Shown piece after piece: positions 6,957 through 13,881 of a DNA stretch of 41,383 nt (position 1 is its first letter; every line of letters begins with the position of its first letter). Source of the DNA: a virus; the IMG/VR virus record IMGVR_UViG_3300015374_000022, positions 1 to 41,383 of that record; one strand, 5' to 3'. Under the pieces are notes generated by a model. It saw only the letters and a list, made by a program, of their open reading frames with translations, searched no databases and was not told the DNA's origin. The translations under genes and the position numbers were made by a program.

Positions 6957-7460
6957 ATGACGAGCAGGTGTCAGCGGGATCGCCGCGCGAAGGCAGTAGC
7001 CGAGTACGTGCGAGAGTGCTTGAAGCTGCGAGGCATGACTCAGGAAAGACTGGCTCAGACGGTCGGGCTTGAAACTTCGGCCCTGCGAAGCAAGCTAATC
7101 TACCGGACCGGTGCCGTGCCAGACGCGAAGATGTTGGCCAGCGTATCCGTAGCCCTCGGGTTCGACGCACGTTGGCTGCCCGGCCTTTTCGATGGCACGT
7201 ACTCGTTCACGGACGACCCGCAGGACCTTCCGGAGCCGGAGACCCGCAAGGTTCAGCCGAAGAAGTGGCAACCACCCGCGACAACTCCCGAGACGAGGGA
7301 AGCGGCGCGGGACCGCGAACTCCGGGTAGCGCAGGCCAAAATCAGGATTCTGGAATCCCGGGTCGCCGAGCTGGCCGAGCTGGCCGGCCTGGCGTCCCGG
7401 CTCGCCGAGCTGGAAGCAGTCATCTACGCCCAGCCCGGTGTGCATCGCCGGGCTGGCTGA
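6957..7460 (+). CDS. XRE-type HTH regulator with coiled-coil tail, 167 aa
   Basis: Residues about 10-75 match an XRE/Cro-type helix-turn-helix (LKLRGMTQERLAQTVGLETS, then KMLASVSVALGF). A linker follows, then a leucine-patterned coiled coil at 120-158 (VAELAELAGLASRLAELEAV), suggesting oligomerisation. The ATG at 6957 opens after a long gap with dyad repeats, so autoregulation is plausible. It reads toward the exported protein gene 15 nt downstream. Confidence 0.8.
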   Translation: MTSRCQRDRRAKAVAEYVRECLKLRGMTQERLAQTVGLETSALRSKLIYRTGAVPDAKMLASVSVALGFDARWLPGLFDGTYSFTDDPQDLPEPETRKVQPKKWQPPATTPETREAARDRELRVAQAKIRILESRVAELAELAGLASRLAELEAVIYAQPGVHRRAG

Positions 7461-7475
7461 GAGAAAGGGGAACCC

Positions 7476-7820
7476 ATGAGTACGGCAATGGCAGTCATGT
7501 TCGCGGCCGGCCTGCTCGCCGCCAGCGTGGTCGTTGTGCACGCTGCCGCTGAGCCGGACCTCGCCGAGGTATCCGGGACCGTCGTCGCCTCGTGCGAGAC
7601 GCTGCAAGCGAGACCGATGCCCGAGGTATCCACTGTGCAGGGTGGACACCTCGACGGTGAGCCTTACCTGGGGATCGTGCTCGGGACCGGCCCTTGTCGA
7701 GCGGGGTTCCGGGTTGCCGGGGTGGCGCGTCAGCGCCAGTACCGCGTGACGATCGGGCCTATGTCGACAATTGTCGATGAGGTCACGGCGTCCGGTTCGG
7801 TGAAGCTGGTGGAGCCCTGA
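7476..7820 (+). CDS. Exported or membrane-anchored small protein, 114 aa
   Basis: ATG at 7476 after GAGAAAGGGG. Residues 3-25 form a hydrophobic N-terminal segment (MAVMFAAGLLAASVVVVHAA), either a signal peptide with an AxA-like end or an anchor. The rest is a beta-type soluble domain with two Cys. Family not recognised. Its 3' end overlaps by 38 nt the convergent 65-aa gene on the other strand. Confidence 0.65.
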   Translation: MSTAMAVMFAAGLLAASVVVVHAAAEPDLAEVSGTVVASCETLQARPMPEVSTVQGGHLDGEPYLGIVLGTGPCRAGFRVAGVARQRQYRVTIGPMSTIVDEVTASGSVKLVEP

Positions 7821-7980
7821 ACGGCGAGGAAGCGCATTCCGGGCCCGGCTGCGGCGGCCGGAACCCCAGTTCGAACTGAGGTCCGGCCGCGCCCGGCCCA
7901 GGTGTGATGGGCTCGGACTCCTCGGCGCTGAAGTCGACGGCCACGAGCTCGGCGCCGAGAACGTAGATAGCGATTCGCAT
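7783..7980 (-). CDS. Small protein, 65 aa, MRIxxYVLGxELVAV type
   Basis: Begins MRIAIYVLGAELVAVDFSAE, a short beta-alpha start seen in many small actinophage/actinobacterial proteins of unknown role, followed by a Pro/Gly-rich tail. The ATG lies two nt from the 5' end of the tRNA gene on the opposite strand, so both could use one divergent control region. Overlaps the 3' end of the exported-protein gene. Confidence 0.5.
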   Translation of the reverse strand: MRIAIYVLGAELVAVDFSAEESEPITPGPGAAGPQFELGFRPPQPGPECASSPFRAPPASPNRTP

Positions 7981-7982
7981 AA

Positions 7983-8058
7983 GCCGCCTTAGCTCAGTCG
8001 GCAGAGCGCGCCTTTTATAGGGGTCAGGTCGCGGGTTCGAGTCCCGCAGGCGGTACCA
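7983..8058 (+). tRNA. tRNA, anticodon UAU (Ile) by canonical numbering; unusual
   Basis: A 73-nt cloverleaf plus encoded CCA. Acceptor stem GCCGCCT/AGGCGGT with one G-T pair, D stem GCTC/GAGC, perfect T stem GCGGG/CCCGC with loop TTCGAGT, variable loop AGGTC, discriminator A. Standard numbering gives loop TTTATAG and anticodon UAU (codon AUA). The anticodon stem is poor (CGCCT/GGGTC). Sliding the stem to GCGCC/GGGGT pairs slightly better, gives loop TTTTATA and anticodon UUA, which would read the ochre stop. Most bacteria read AUA with a lysidine-modified CAU tRNA, so either reading is notable. Confidence 0.8.
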
Positions 8059-8067
8059 ACCATCCAG

Positions 8068-8256
8068 CTACGCGGCGTCGCCCTCGCTGGATGTCAGCAA
8101 TTGCCAGCGCAGGTCGGCCAGGCCGTTCCGCGTGATCGCATACCGGTCACCGTGGCGGTGATGTTCGACGTGTCCGGCGTGTGCCAGCTCGGCGAGTAGC
8201 TTGGCGCGGACGTTGAGGAGGGTCGCGGCACGAGTTAGCGAGATGCAATCGCACAT
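8068..8256 (-). CDS. Small winged-helix-like protein, 62 aa
   Basis: Sequence MCDCISLTRAATLLNVRAKL followed by AELAHAGHVEHHRHGDRYAITRNGLADL fits a small winged-helix DNA-binding fold: helix-turn-helix, then a wing ending in an ITxxGL helix as in MarR/PadR-like proteins. GAGGG precedes the ATG at 8256. Transcribed divergently from the zinc-ribbon gene at 8296, with only 39 nt between the starts. Confidence 0.5.
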   Translation of the reverse strand: MCDCISLTRAATLLNVRAKLLAELAHAGHVEHHRHGDRYAITRNGLADLRWQLLTSSEGDAA

Positions 8257-8295
8257 ACACCCTCAACCCAACATGCGAGAAAAGATCAGCAGAAC

Positions 8296-8859
8296 ATGAA
8301 AGTCATTACGGTAAGTGCTAAATGCGACAGGTGCGGCGAACCTGGCGCCGTGTACGAGGAACAGGTAGGCATCTACAGCAAGGTCCACCGATTCGACCTC
8401 TGCGAGAGTTGCCAGATCGCCCTGGCCACCTTCATGAGCATGTACACGGCGCGGGCGGAGATCCTCGGGGTGTTCAACCCGTTGGATGTGCCGGACGACC
8501 CGTTCCCGGCGATCGGAGTCTATGGCCCTGGCGGTAACCGCCTCCCCGATCCGCGACCCGGGGTTGCCTGGTGGGTGACGCCGACGGACCCGAACCGCCG
8601 GGAGAAACAGCTGTTCTCCGACGCGCGCCGGCCGATCTGGGATTGGGGGCACGCGCAGAAGGATGGCAAGGGGAAGCCGCGGTTCCCGAAGCTGTCACAG
8701 GCCTGCGTGGGGGCACTCCCCAAGGAGGTGGGGTTCGCCTGGACTAACGAGGTCTGGCTGCCGACGCAGGGGGCCCCGCCGGAACCGGCGGATGAGGACG
8801 AGCAGGACGAGCAGGCGCTGATCCCCGCGCCGCCGAAGCCAGCACGGAGGCGACGATGA
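8296..8859 (+). CDS. Zinc-ribbon protein, 187 aa
   Basis: N-terminal CDRCGEPG (residues 10-17) and CESC (36-39) form a typical CxxC...CxxC zinc ribbon. The middle has Trp/Pro-rich segments (GVAWWVTPTDPNRREKQLF). The C-terminus is acidic (DEDEQDEQ) then basic (KPARRRR). Probably nucleic-acid binding; family not named. The stop overlaps the next ATG (ATGA), so the two proteins are coupled. Confidence 0.75.
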   Translation: MKVITVSAKCDRCGEPGAVYEEQVGIYSKVHRFDLCESCQIALATFMSMYTARAEILGVFNPLDVPDDPFPAIGVYGPGGNRLPDPRPGVAWWVTPTDPNRREKQLFSDARRPIWDWGHAQKDGKGKPRFPKLSQACVGALPKEVGFAWTNEVWLPTQGAPPEPADEDEQDEQALIPAPPKPARRRR

Positions 8860-9317
8860 CCACGAAGGGCACCGCTCGTCCCGTCGAGGTGACCGACAAG
8901 GCCGAGTACCTGCGGAACAAGATCTTCCGCAGGTGCCGCAGGGGACATCTCTGGAGTGACGAGGTCTGGGAACGGCTGTACAACGACGCCGAGGCCAACT
9001 GTCAGTACGTAGCCCGGTGCACCCGCGGCTGTGGCTACGAGGTCGCCGAACTGTGGTACCGGGATCCTAAGACGGGCGAGAAGACTCTTATCCGGCGACG
9101 CAGCGCCTACACGGATAAGTCGTACCTCGCGAGGCGCGTTCGGATCACGTCCCGCGATGCGAAGGAAGCGGATATCGACGAGATCTTTGAGCGCGAGGCC
9201 GAGGACCGGCGGAAGCTCGCCACCCGGAAGCGCCGCGCCTCAGGTAAGGCGGCTGCACCGAAGGCCGGAGGCTCTAGCCGAGCCGCTTCCACGACGCGCA
9301 AGCCGAGGTCGCGCTAG
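8856..9317 (+). CDS. Putative zinc-binding basic protein, 153 aa
   Basis: Starts at 8856 in an ATGA overlap with the previous gene. It has C-x-x-x-H at residues 27-31 (CRRGH) and RCTRGCGYE at about 54-62, compatible with a CHCC metal site. The C-terminal 50 residues are Lys/Arg/Ala/Ser-rich and disordered, like DNA-binding tails. Function unknown; coupling suggests partnership with the preceding zinc-ribbon protein. Confidence 0.7.
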   Translation: MTTKGTARPVEVTDKAEYLRNKIFRRCRRGHLWSDEVWERLYNDAEANCQYVARCTRGCGYEVAELWYRDPKTGEKTLIRRRSAYTDKSYLARRVRITSRDAKEADIDEIFEREAEDRRKLATRKRRASGKAAAPKAGGSSRAASTTRKPRSR

Positions 9318-9324
9318 CTGCTGT

Positions 9325-9350
9325 TTTCGCGCAGGGGGTACCGCGCGAAA
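9325..9350 (+). terminator. Hairpin after the zinc-ribbon pair
   Basis: TTTCGCGC/GCGCGAAA perfect 8-bp inverted repeat with a 10-nt loop, starting 8 nt after the stop at 9317. No long T tract, but position and symmetry fit a bidirectional terminator. Confidence 0.5.
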
Positions 9351-9414
9351 CGTTACCACCGTGCACACCCCCTGCGCACCACTCCGCGTCCGCGCCATCT
9401 CATAACGGCGTGTC

Positions 9415-9443
9415 TTGACGCATATTGTCTCAATTCACTATTC
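9415..9443 (+). promoter_or_regulatory. Candidate promoter
   Basis: TTGACG at 9415-9420 fits a -35 box. With 17 nt spacing the -10 region reads CTATTC (9438-9443), a weak match. The segment is AT-rich compared with its surroundings and lies 28 nt before the ATG at 9471. Confidence 0.4.
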
Positions 9444-9470
9444 GGGGGCGCAAGAACGAGAGGCTTTCGC

Positions 9471-9800
9471 ATGTGCAAATTGCGGTTGGTTCCCTTCTGC
9501 GTTTCGCCGAAGCGCCTTCGCCCGAGTGAGCCGCGCTTGCGTCGACTGCAAGCGATCGCCGCCGGCGAGCTGAAGGCGTTCCTGGTGAACAGCGTGCGCA
9601 ACGGCCAGCCGGTCAAGACGTGGATGCCGCACGGAGACAGCTGGACTGTTACCTGGCTGCTTGAGGTTCCCGAGCTGTGGAAGATGGCGGTGGATATCGC
9701 TCCTTTGGGCGAGATGCACCGGATGTTCCTCACCGAGCAGGGCGAGAACGTCCTGAAAGAAATGGAGCGGGCGTTGACCGCCCGGAAGGGAAGGGGATAG
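9471..9800 (+). CDS. Hypothetical protein, 109 aa
   Basis: ATG at 9471. Basic N-terminus (about 1-35), then a mixed region, and a C-terminal helix GEMHRMFLTEQGENVLKEME resembling the last helix of winged-helix regulators. The start is uncertain, since the first 20 residues may lie upstream of the true start. Followed by a membrane-protein gene 2 nt away. Confidence 0.6.
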   Translation: MCKLRLVPFCVSPKRLRPSEPRLRRLQAIAAGELKAFLVNSVRNGQPVKTWMPHGDSWTVTWLLEVPELWKMAVDIAPLGEMHRMFLTEQGENVLKEMERALTARKGRG

Positions 9801-9802
9801 CG

Positions 9803-10072
9803 ATGACGGAAACCTCGAAGCTGTCTAAACTGTCGACTCCGTTGCTGGAGATCGGAGTCGCGCTGCTGATCATCGGATCCATCGTGGCAGTTGTGCCCCA
9901 CAAGGACAACGCGGGAGCGCCGTGCGGCAGCGTGTTGTTCTCCGGCTCGGTGCATGAGAGCAGGGTTCTGCTGTGCGAATGGGCCGTCCGCGGGGCGACG
10001 TGGTGGCTCTGGCTTCTGGTCGTGGTCGGCGGGATCTTCTTTCTGAGCGGCGTGCTCCTGCGGCAACGGTGA
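9803..10072 (+). CDS. Two-helix membrane protein, 89 aa
   Basis: The ATG at 9803 follows GAAGGGAAGGGG, which lies in the end of the previous gene. Two hydrophobic helices are visible: about 14-31 (LLEIGVALLIIGSIVAVV) and about 66-84 (WWLWLLVVVGGIFFLSGVLL). The connecting loop carries two Cys (APCGSVLF, VLLCEW). Possible superinfection-exclusion or envelope protein (inference); family unknown. Confidence 0.65.
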   Translation: MTETSKLSKLSTPLLEIGVALLIIGSIVAVVPHKDNAGAPCGSVLFSGSVHESRVLLCEWAVRGATWWLWLLVVVGGIFFLSGVLLRQR

Positions 10073-10147
10073 TTGCCGGGCGGGGGTAGAAGGGTTCTGC
10101 GGCGACGAGGATTGGGTGGGTCTTGTCCTCGCGCGTCGTAGAGCGGT

Positions 10148-10185
10148 GCCGGGGCTCGGTGTCCAGGGGGACGCCGAGTCCCGGC
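10148..10185 (+). promoter_or_regulatory. Hairpin leader related to the cassette elements
   Basis: Long stem GCCGGG/CCCGGC, CTCGG/CCGAG and GTCC/GGAC with symmetric one-nt G-T style interruptions and an AGGG loop. It is followed by GGCCAACCGA, the same string as in leader element 8, and then the start at 10212. The small second hairpin is not clear here. Confidence 0.5.
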
Positions 10186-10211
10186 CAACCGACATGGAAT
10201 AGGTGAGCAGC

Positions 10212-10454
10212 ATGAGACTCCATCGGAGCCGCTACGGCGTCGGCCACGCCAAGCCCCGAAACGGCCGCTGGTACATCTGGGACGGAACCCGCCTTCTCGG
10301 ATTCGCAGATCGCAACATTGCGAGCGCCGGACCGAACTGGTGGGTGTCGGCGTGTACGACACCACCCTATGAGCCGCTCCCAGAGGCCGTGGGGGCGCGC
10401 AGCGTGGACGAGGCGATCCGGATGTTGGCAGCGACAGTGGACGACGCGAACTGA
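10212..10454 (+). CDS. Hypothetical protein, 80 aa
   Basis: ATG at 10212 preceded by AGGTGAG at ideal spacing; a GTG three codons upstream is the alternative. Basic N-terminus and Trp-rich core (NGRWYIWDGTRLLGF), then a helical acidic end. No family recognised. Preceded by a long hairpin. Confidence 0.6.
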   Translation: MRLHRSRYGVGHAKPRNGRWYIWDGTRLLGFADRNIASAGPNWWVSACTTPPYEPLPEAVGARSVDEAIRMLAATVDDAN

Positions 10455-10465
10455 AAGGGACGGAC

Positions 10466-10738
10466 GTGGGAGACGGAAACCCGGCGGAGTTCGTGAAGGC
10501 CAGGTTGGCTGTTGCGGGGATCGTGGCTCAAGTCTCGGCGCGCACGGTGGCGTACCAGCGGACGCCAGCGGCGGATTGGTCGGTCTCGGTGTACTGCGCG
10601 GCGGAGTCTGCGGATCGGATGGCGGCGACGCTGGAGGGACTGGGGTTTCACGGCTACCACCGCGAGGCCATCAACGAGGCGCAGGTGTGGGTGCAGCTGC
10701 TGCTGTCCGCGGAGACGTGGGCTGGCATCCGCACGTGA
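10466..10738 (+). CDS. Hypothetical protein, 90 aa
   Basis: GTG start at 10466 after AAAGGGACGG. Alpha/beta pattern (SVYCAAESADRMAATLEGLGFHGYHREAINEAQVWVQLLL) without recognised motif. Convergent with the early operon: its stop is one base from the stop of the MerR-like gene on the minus strand, so transcription units end face to face here. Confidence 0.65.
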   Translation: MGDGNPAEFVKARLAVAGIVAQVSARTVAYQRTPAADWSVSVYCAAESADRMAATLEGLGFHGYHREAINEAQVWVQLLLSAETWAGIRT

Positions 10739-10739
10739 T

Positions 10740-11108
10740 TCACTGCCGCTTGCGGCGCTGCGCCCGCTGCCGGCGCTGGTCGGCGACGAACCGGTGGAGG
10801 TCGCCGACCCGGTACCGCGGGCCATCCGGCGTGGCGACGACGGGGAGGCCCCGCTCCCGCCAGGCGTAGATGGTGCGCCGGGCGACGCGCATCTCGTCGG
10901 CCGCGAGGTCGGCGGTCAGTAGGTCGTCGTCCGCGTGCACGCTCGCGCCGGGAACAACCCAGGGCTGCCCCATCGCGATCAACTGCGCATCGAGGGATGC
11001 GCAGGTGGCGGGGTCGGCGCGGTGCAGGTGGTGGCGGTACATCTGTGCTACCCGACGAGATTGGTCAAGGGTCGTGTCGGCCGGCCACGGCCATGCTCGT
11101 TGGGTCAT
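10740..11108 (-). CDS. MerR/excisionase-like HTH protein, 122 aa
   Basis: Residues about 62-108 (DDLLTADLAADEMRVARRTI then YAWRERGLPVVATPDGPRYR VGDLHRF) match the helix-turn-helix plus wing of MerR-like/HTH_17 proteins common in actinophages. The N-terminal 55 residues have no assigned fold, and the C-terminus is strongly basic. The start at 11108 overlaps the previous stop (ATGA). Last gene of the leftward early operon. Confidence 0.75.
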   Translation of the reverse strand: MTQRAWPWPADTTLDQSRRVAQMYRHHLHRADPATCASLDAQLIAMGQPWVVPGASVHADDDLLTADLAADEMRVARRTIYAWRERGLPVVATPDGPRYRVGDLHRFVADQRRQRAQRRKRQ

Positions 11109-11302
11109 GCCCAGGCCTGCGGGGGAACCGGCGGGGGGAACACGTCGACGACGATGCCGCGAGGGAACAGTCTCCGGAACGCGGCTACGGCCTCCCGCGG
11201 GTCTGCGGCGTGCAACCCGAAGTACCGGGGGGTTTGCCCTCGGCTGGTCGACAAGTACTTGATTAGGTAGTAGTCGTTCGTCGAGTCGGCGTGGATCTTC
11301 AT
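11105..11302 (-). CDS. Hypothetical protein, 65 aa
   Basis: MKIHADSTNDYYLIKYLSTS opening with a later Pro-rich tail. Start and stop overlap neighbours by 4 nt. Small alpha/beta protein; no family recognised. Confidence 0.65.
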   Translation of the reverse strand: MKIHADSTNDYYLIKYLSTSRGQTPRYFGLHAADPREAVAAFRRLFPRGIVVDVFPPPVPPQAWA

Positions 11303-11466
11303 TCGTCACCTCCGCTGCGGGCTTGCGCGCGGCCTTCACGACGTTCGCGTCGGTTGCCGATGCGCTTGATCTTCCGGACGGCGCCGGCCTTCTGTGTCCA
11401 GCAGTAGAGCCGGCGCCAACGACCGTGGACATCCCGCTCCGCGGCGTAGACGGTGCGCCGCTTCAC
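11299..11466 (-). CDS. Small basic protein, 55 aa
   Basis: GTG start at 11466 in a GTGA overlap with the upstream stop. Begins VKRRTVYAAERDVHGRWRRL and is very Arg/Lys-rich throughout, suggesting nucleic-acid binding. A longer in-frame start upstream is rejected because it overlaps the preceding gene. Overlaps the next gene by 4 nt. Confidence 0.6.
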   Translation of the reverse strand: MKRRTVYAAERDVHGRWRRLYCWTQKAGAVRKIKRIGNRRERREGRAQARSGGDE

Positions 11467-11657
11467 CGCATGTCCTCTGGCACGGGAATGCCCGGAGCCG
11501 CCTGGATGTGCAGGCGGTAGCCGAGGTCCCAGCCGCACACGCAGTTTCCCGCCCCCGAGTGGACATCGCGGGCATATACGTGGGGCTTGCCGTATTCGCT
11601 GGGGAACGGGCCAACCGCTCCCTCCCAGCCTGGAATGATCTCCCGTGGTCGGTTCAT
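11463..11657 (-). CDS. Hypothetical protein, 64 aa
   Basis: The ATG at 11657 overlaps the upstream stop (ATGA). Sequence MNRPREIIPGWEGAVGPFPS... with NCVCGWDLGYRL has a CxC motif and His residues that could bind metal. No family recognised. Confidence 0.6.
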   Translation of the reverse strand: MNRPREIIPGWEGAVGPFPSEYGKPHVYARDVHSGAGNCVCGWDLGYRLHIQAAPGIPVPEDMR

Positions 11658-12367
11658 GCGACGTTCAGGCCCTTCTCTTCGCGGTCGACGAGGATCAGGC
11701 AGAGGTGCTGGTACTCGTCCCATGTGTACTTCTTGGTGCAGTCACGGCACTCGATGATGTCGCTGCCGTCTTCGCGCACGAGGTCCATCGCGTCGCAGCG
11801 GGGGCACGGCACCGGGAGTCGGTGGATGAGCTTCGTTTGCCCGAGGAAGAGCTGGGCTTTGTGGCTGAGCGACATGAACTTCAGGCCGCCGTCGAGGCCG
11901 TCGCGCGCGGCAACGTAGCGGTGGCCGTATTCCCAGATGATGTGCTTCTCGTCGCGGAGGGAAAGGAACGCGGTCAGTGCACCGCAGATGAGCCGGCATC
12001 CCCGATCGAGGCGCCAGCTCGGCCGGGTGCCGCCAGCCTGCCAGTCGACGTTGAGGACGCGGGACAAGCTGTGCGCCCACGCGTCGGTCTCGTCGACCAT
12101 GTTCCGTTGCAGGGCTTCGATGTGGAGCCGGATGGGTACCGGGAGTTCTTTGGTCATTCGGACCGGTTCGCCGCCGACGGTGCGGCCCTTCCCGAGGATG
12201 AGGTTGAGCCGGACGTAGTCCTGGGGTAGGTCGTGGACGGCGCGCTCCACCTGCCGGGTGCAGGCGTCGCAGAAGCCGTGTTCGGCGTGGATGGCGCGGC
12301 CCACCACCGCGCCGTCGACTGTTTCGCGGTTGTCACAGTACTGTCCTCGGCGGCACCGGTGGTCCAT
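11654..12367 (-). CDS. Actinophage zinc-ribbon protein (DUF7341-like), 237 aa
   Basis: N-terminal Cys-containing motif (DHRCRRGQYCDNRETVDG...FCDACTRQVERAVHDLPQDYVRL) and C-terminal classical zinc ribbon CPRCDAMDLV...CRDCTKKYTWDEY (about residues 188-220). The middle is helical. Similar two-finger proteins are common in actinophage early regions (DUF7340/7341-like, from memory); role unknown. Start chosen at the ATG at 12367, preceded by GGAGGACGAA. A longer frame to 12430 would begin against a terminator hairpin without Shine-Dalgarno. Confidence 0.75.
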   Translation of the reverse strand: MDHRCRRGQYCDNRETVDGAVVGRAIHAEHGFCDACTRQVERAVHDLPQDYVRLNLILGKGRTVGGEPVRMTKELPVPIRLHIEALQRNMVDETDAWAHSLSRVLNVDWQAGGTRPSWRLDRGCRLICGALTAFLSLRDEKHIIWEYGHRYVAARDGLDGGLKFMSLSHKAQLFLGQTKLIHRLPVPCPRCDAMDLVREDGSDIIECRDCTKKYTWDEYQHLCLILVDREEKGLNVA

Positions 12368-12430
12368 TTCGTCCTCCGTAGGGTAGGCTCCGAAATGGTT
12401 CATTGGCTGGCTGCCGATAATCCCCTTCAT

Positions 12431-12466
12431 GCGAACCCCCCGGCCCCCCTTCCCCGGGGGGTTCGC
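12431..12466 (-). terminator. Terminator-like hairpin within the early operon
   Basis: 13-bp perfect inverted repeat GCGAACCCCCCGG/CCGGGGGGTTCGC with a 10-nt loop, 4 nt after the stop of the 47-aa gene. Nearly the same stem, with an A/C change, recurs at 27744-27784. It may attenuate early transcription before the distal five genes. Confidence 0.7.
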
Positions 12467-12470
12467 TGTG

Positions 12471-12614
12471 TCACGCCTTCTTTGTGGCGACGAGGTGTCC
12501 GAGAATCGTCAACGCTTGGGCCTGGTCGAACCCTGCGGCCAGGAGTGCAACGTACAGCTCTCGAAGCTCGTGCGCAGCCATGCGGATCTCCGCTCGCGGC
12601 TCAACATTGTTCAT
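12471..12614 (-). CDS. Small helical protein, 47 aa
   Basis: Starts MNNVEPRAEIRMAAHELREL and continues YVALLAAGFDQAQALTILGH, a two-helix UBA-like pattern seen in small phage proteins that end in a short helical pair. ATG at 12614; a longer in-frame extension overlaps the membrane peptide gene and is rejected. Followed by the terminator-like hairpin. Confidence 0.6.
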   Translation of the reverse strand: MNNVEPRAEIRMAAHELRELYVALLAAGFDQAQALTILGHLVATKKA

Positions 12615-12628
12615 CGCAGGTCGTCCTC

Positions 12629-12775
12629 TCAGTACCTCTCGCATCGCAGAAAGCACAGCATCAACGCAATTCCTCCCAAGATGAGCCACCACACGCCACC
12701 GAATACCGTCCAGAGGAACAGGCACAACACCCATAGGACAAAGCCGAGGCTGGCGTAGAAGCCAGTTCGCGTCAT
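12629..12775 (-). CDS. 48-aa membrane microprotein
   Basis: The ATG at 12775 overlaps the previous stop (ATGA). Sequence MTRTGFYASLGFVLWVLCLF then LWTVFGGVWWLILGGIALML gives two hydrophobic helices with many Trp and a Cys-containing cytosolic end. Open, in the operon register and between coupled genes, though very short. Function unknown. Confidence 0.6.
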   Translation of the reverse strand: MTRTGFYASLGFVLWVLCLFLWTVFGGVWWLILGGIALMLCFLRCERY

Positions 12776-12942
12776 TCGTCGATGTGCCTTTCAGCTCGCG
12801 GGCGGAGCCAGTGCCCCTCGGGGAATCGGTGGTACCTCAGGCCGCACGCTTCGCACATCCAGTAGAGGACGCCGTCGTAGACGCCTCGAACCTCCACGCC
12901 GATCACGTCGCCTGATTCACATCCCGGGCAATGCGGGTCCAC
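12772..12942 (-). CDS. Zinc-ribbon protein, 56 aa
   Basis: GTG start at 12942 after GAGAGGAGGAC. Contains CPGCESGD at residues 5-12 and CEACGLRYHRF around 34-44: a compact CxxC...CxxC zinc ribbon. Its 5' end lies inside the last 40 nt of the resolvase-like gene. Likely nucleic-acid associated. Confidence 0.7.
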   Translation of the reverse strand: MDPHCPGCESGDVIGVEVRGVYDGVLYWMCEACGLRYHRFPEGHWLRPRAERHIDE

Positions 12943-13445
12943 GTGTCCTCCTCTCCGTATCCTGCGTCGATCAGCAGCTCGACCACGTCGGCGAGCAGCA
13001 TCCGCACGGGCGGCATCCGCCGACCGGTGAACGGGTAGCGGTATGGGTGCCGGCCCGGCCCGAGGTTGTAGCGGCCGGAGCTGGCCAACTGGCTGAGTTC
13101 GTCGAGGTTGAGCCAGGCCCACCAGTGGCCGGGGTGTGTCTTGCCCTGGCGGCGCTGGACGAAGATCCCGTAGGCCGCGCCCGCCGCGTAGGTCTGGTTG
13201 CGGGTCTGCTCCAGGATCTCGATCACCTGGGTGTCCGACAGGGTGGCGACGTGCTTGCACTGCCAGACCACGTTCCCGGCCCCGCGGATATCGCCCTGGT
13301 CGGCGCTAACGTGCTCGCCGGAGCGGAAGCCGGTGACCACGGCGCGCTCGGCGTCGGGCCACCAGGTCCGCAGGTATGCCGCCAGGTCCCGCTCGGCCTT
13401 GATGCCCTTGATCCGAGCTGCCCGGCCGATCGCCTCGGGGGTCAC
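12903..13445 (-). CDS. Holliday-junction-resolvase-like nuclease, 180 aa
   Basis: N-terminal region fits the PD-(D/E)XK nuclease core of Hjc-type resolvases and VRR-like nucleases: KAERDLAAYLR (Glu18), then GDIRG (Asp52) and WQCKH (Gln62, Lys64), followed by a helix and a further beta strand (YGIFVQRR). A Q-x-K in place of E-x-K occurs in some family members but should be tested. GTG start at 13445 overlaps the upstream stop. Likely resolves or trims replication/recombination intermediates, in keeping with SSB, loader and Erf-like genes in this operon. Confidence 0.6.
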   Translation of the reverse strand: MTPEAIGRAARIKGIKAERDLAAYLRTWWPDAERAVVTGFRSGEHVSADQGDIRGAGNVVWQCKHVATLSDTQVIEILEQTRNQTYAAGAAYGIFVQRRQGKTHPGHWWAWLNLDELSQLASSGRYNLGPGRHPYRYPFTGRRMPPVRMLLADVVELLIDAGYGEEDTWTRIARDVNQAT

Positions 13446-13633
13446 GGCTCGGGCTCTTCCTGTGCTTCGGCGAGCACGTTCAGGATCTCGCCGGCCACGC
13501 GGTCGCCGCGTTTGTTCATGTACAGCAGCGCACTGTAGATCTGCTGAAGAATCGTCACGGTCATGCGGGTATCCACCTGGATCTGGCGGAGGATCGCGGT
13601 TGGAGACTCCGGGGTGGAGCCTGCGGAGCTCAC
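13442..13633 (-). CDS. Small helical protein, 63 aa
   Basis: GTG at 13633 after AAAGGAG. Starts VSSAGSTPESPTAILRQIQV; residues 12-58 are one or two amphipathic helices. GTGA overlaps at both ends couple it to its neighbours. No family recognised. Confidence 0.6.
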   Translation of the reverse strand: MSSAGSTPESPTAILRQIQVDTRMTVTILQQIYSALLYMNKRGDRVAGEILNVLAEAQEEPEP

Positions 13634-13881
13634 GTCGGCTCCTTTCGTTTCGTCAGCGGCCCTATCAGGCCGCGGTGGTAGTTGCAGATGTGGCGATCCA
13701 CGGCGTCGATGCACCGTCGCCACGGGTGGGTGTCGGGCCGGTACCGGATGCGGTCGGTGAAGCGGTCGAAGTGGTGCGTCCCCGTGCTGTGCGGACAAAT
13801 GTCGCAGCGCCAGCGGTAGGCCGCACCCCGGTTGCCCCACGTGTGGGACCGAGGCACGAACCAGATCCGGATGAAGGCCAT
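13630..13881 (-). CDS. Putative Cys/His metal-binding protein, 83 aa
   Basis: The ATG at 13881 overlaps the SSB stop by one base (TGATG). Contains RCDICPHSTGTHHFDRFTDR at about residues 28-47 and a late H-x-C-x-x-H, suggesting a treble-clef or similar zinc site. Aromatic and basic. Function unknown. Confidence 0.6.
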   Translation of the reverse strand: MAFIRIWFVPRSHTWGNRGAAYRWRCDICPHSTGTHHFDRFTDRIRYRPDTHPWRRCIDAVDRHICNYHRGLIGPLTKRKEPT

